From Bifidobacterium tsurumiense (GTDB taxonomy: Bacteria; Actinomycetota; Actinomycetes; Actinomycetales; Bifidobacteriaceae): a stretch of 64,000 nt of DNA. Position 1 is the first letter of the stretch, and every line of letters starts with the position of its first letter. Below are positions 63,566 through 64,000 of this stretch, one piece after another. The stretch spans positions 1-64,000 of the forward strand of contig NZ_JGZU01000015.1 of assembly GCF_000741765.1 (NCBI RefSeq). The letters run 5' to 3'. The translations under genes and the position numbers were made by a program. The notes under the pieces are model-generated. The model was not told where the DNA came from. It worked only from the letters and a program-made list of their open reading frames with translations, and ran no database searches.

Positions 63566-64000
63566 TCAGTTCTCCTTGAAGGGGAAGCCGAGGTGCTTAA
63601 GCAGCACGCGTGCTTCCTTGTCGTCCTTGGTGCTGGTCACCACGGTGATATCCATACCACGCTGGTGATCAATCGAATCAGGATCGATCTCGTGGAACAT
63701 GGACTGTTCGGTGAGACCGAAGTTGTAGTTGCCCTGACCGTCGAACTGCTCGCCGCTGATACCACGGAAATCGCGGATACGAGGCAAAGCAAGGGTCAGC
63801 AGGCGATCCAGGAACTCCCACATGCGATCGCCGCGCAGAGTCACATAGGCGCCGATGGCCTGGCCTTCGCGCAGATGGAACTGTGCGACGGACTTCTTGG
63901 CCTTGGTGACCTTTGGCTTCTGGCCGGTGATCAGAGTTAGATCCTTGATGGCACCCTCAATGAGCTTGGAGTCGCGAGCTGCGGCGCCAACACCCATGGA
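63566..64000 (-). CDS. rplE: 50S ribosomal protein L5, truncated by the window edge
   Basis: C-terminal 144 residues of L5, a 5S rRNA-binding protein; the start lies beyond position 64000. Visible blocks are [62 protein letters not shown] and [20 protein letters not shown]. The gene is complete at its 3' end. Confidence 0.96.
   Translation of the reverse strand, partial: SMGVGAAARDSKLIEGAIKDLTLITGQKPKVTKAKKSVAQFHLREGQAIGAYVTLRGDRMWEFLDRLLTLALPRIRDFRGISGEQFDGQGNYNFGLTEQSMFHEIDPDSIDHQRGMDITVVTSTKDDKEARVLLKHLGFPFKEN

Overview
The window reads as a chromosomal stretch from a member of the Bifidobacteriaceae (Actinobacteria), with base composition near 50 percent GC by eye. Supporting signs are the actinobacterial-type serC, the senX3-like kinase/phoU/gpmA cluster, a 29-residue bS22-type ribosomal peptide, a glucose-type PTS EIIBCA with its own BglG/LicT antiterminator, and a spc/alpha ribosomal cluster that runs secY-adk-infA-rpmJ-rpsM-rpsK-rpoA-rplQ-truA without map. 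Genus and species cannot be fixed from the sequence alone. No prophage, CRISPR array, rRNA operon or intact insertion sequence was found.

Layout. 1-620: no convincing gene; a possible insertion-sequence end and one copy of a short intergenic repeat. 0.6-3.2 kb: frameshifted low-molecular-weight tyrosine phosphatase, then folA and thyA (folate/dTMP). 3.5-7.5 kb: OsmC-like protein, tandem universal stress protein, and two exported cell-wall hydrolases (NlpC/P60 and CHAP). 7.9-15.6 kb: serC, manA, frameshifted DUF2530 gene, SenX3-like kinase, phoU, gpmA, menA. 15.9-19.3 kb: Pro/Gln-rich membrane protein, lysS, tRNA-Pro. 19.5-26.1 kb: frameshifted MFS exporter, TPR-DUF4037 nucleotidyltransferase-like protein with DUF4125 partner, HAD hydrolase, tRNA-Ser, serS. 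26.3-34.9 kb: diacylglycerol-kinase-family protein, PTS/LicT operon with leader antiterminator, pgm, RNase HI with a long acidic tail, rpiA. 35.2-45 kb: bS22, anchored protein, radA, a divergent S-adenosylhomocysteinase homologue coupled to radA, an SAH/MTA deaminase-like amidohydrolase, DUF985 cupin, an MTA/SAH-nucleosidase-like protein, and a polar amino-acid ABC transporter. 45-53.7 kb: ribF, truB, rbfA, infB, nusA, and a divergent lipoprotein. 53.7-64 kb: repeat cluster, tRNA-Ser, truA, and the ribosomal-protein/rpoA/secY cluster ending inside rplE at the window edge.

How it fits together. Most of the window is core metabolism and translation. The most unusual parts are: (i) radA-sahH-like-deaminase, where base-recognition residues of the SAH hydrolase homologue are replaced and a deaminase lies directly downstream, suggesting S-adenosylhomocysteine recycling through a deaminated intermediate; (ii) the TPR/nucleotidyltransferase-fold DUF4037 protein paired with DUF4125; (iii) a SenX3-like kinase whose phospho-acceptor histidine is a glutamate and which has no response regulator beside it; (iv) a short intergenic repeat family found at three places.

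Quality caution. Four genes (tyrosine phosphatase, DUF2530, MFS exporter, rpsM) each carry a small indel that breaks the frame. Because rpsM is essential and is repaired by one added G, at least some of these are probably sequencing or assembly errors rather than true pseudogenes.
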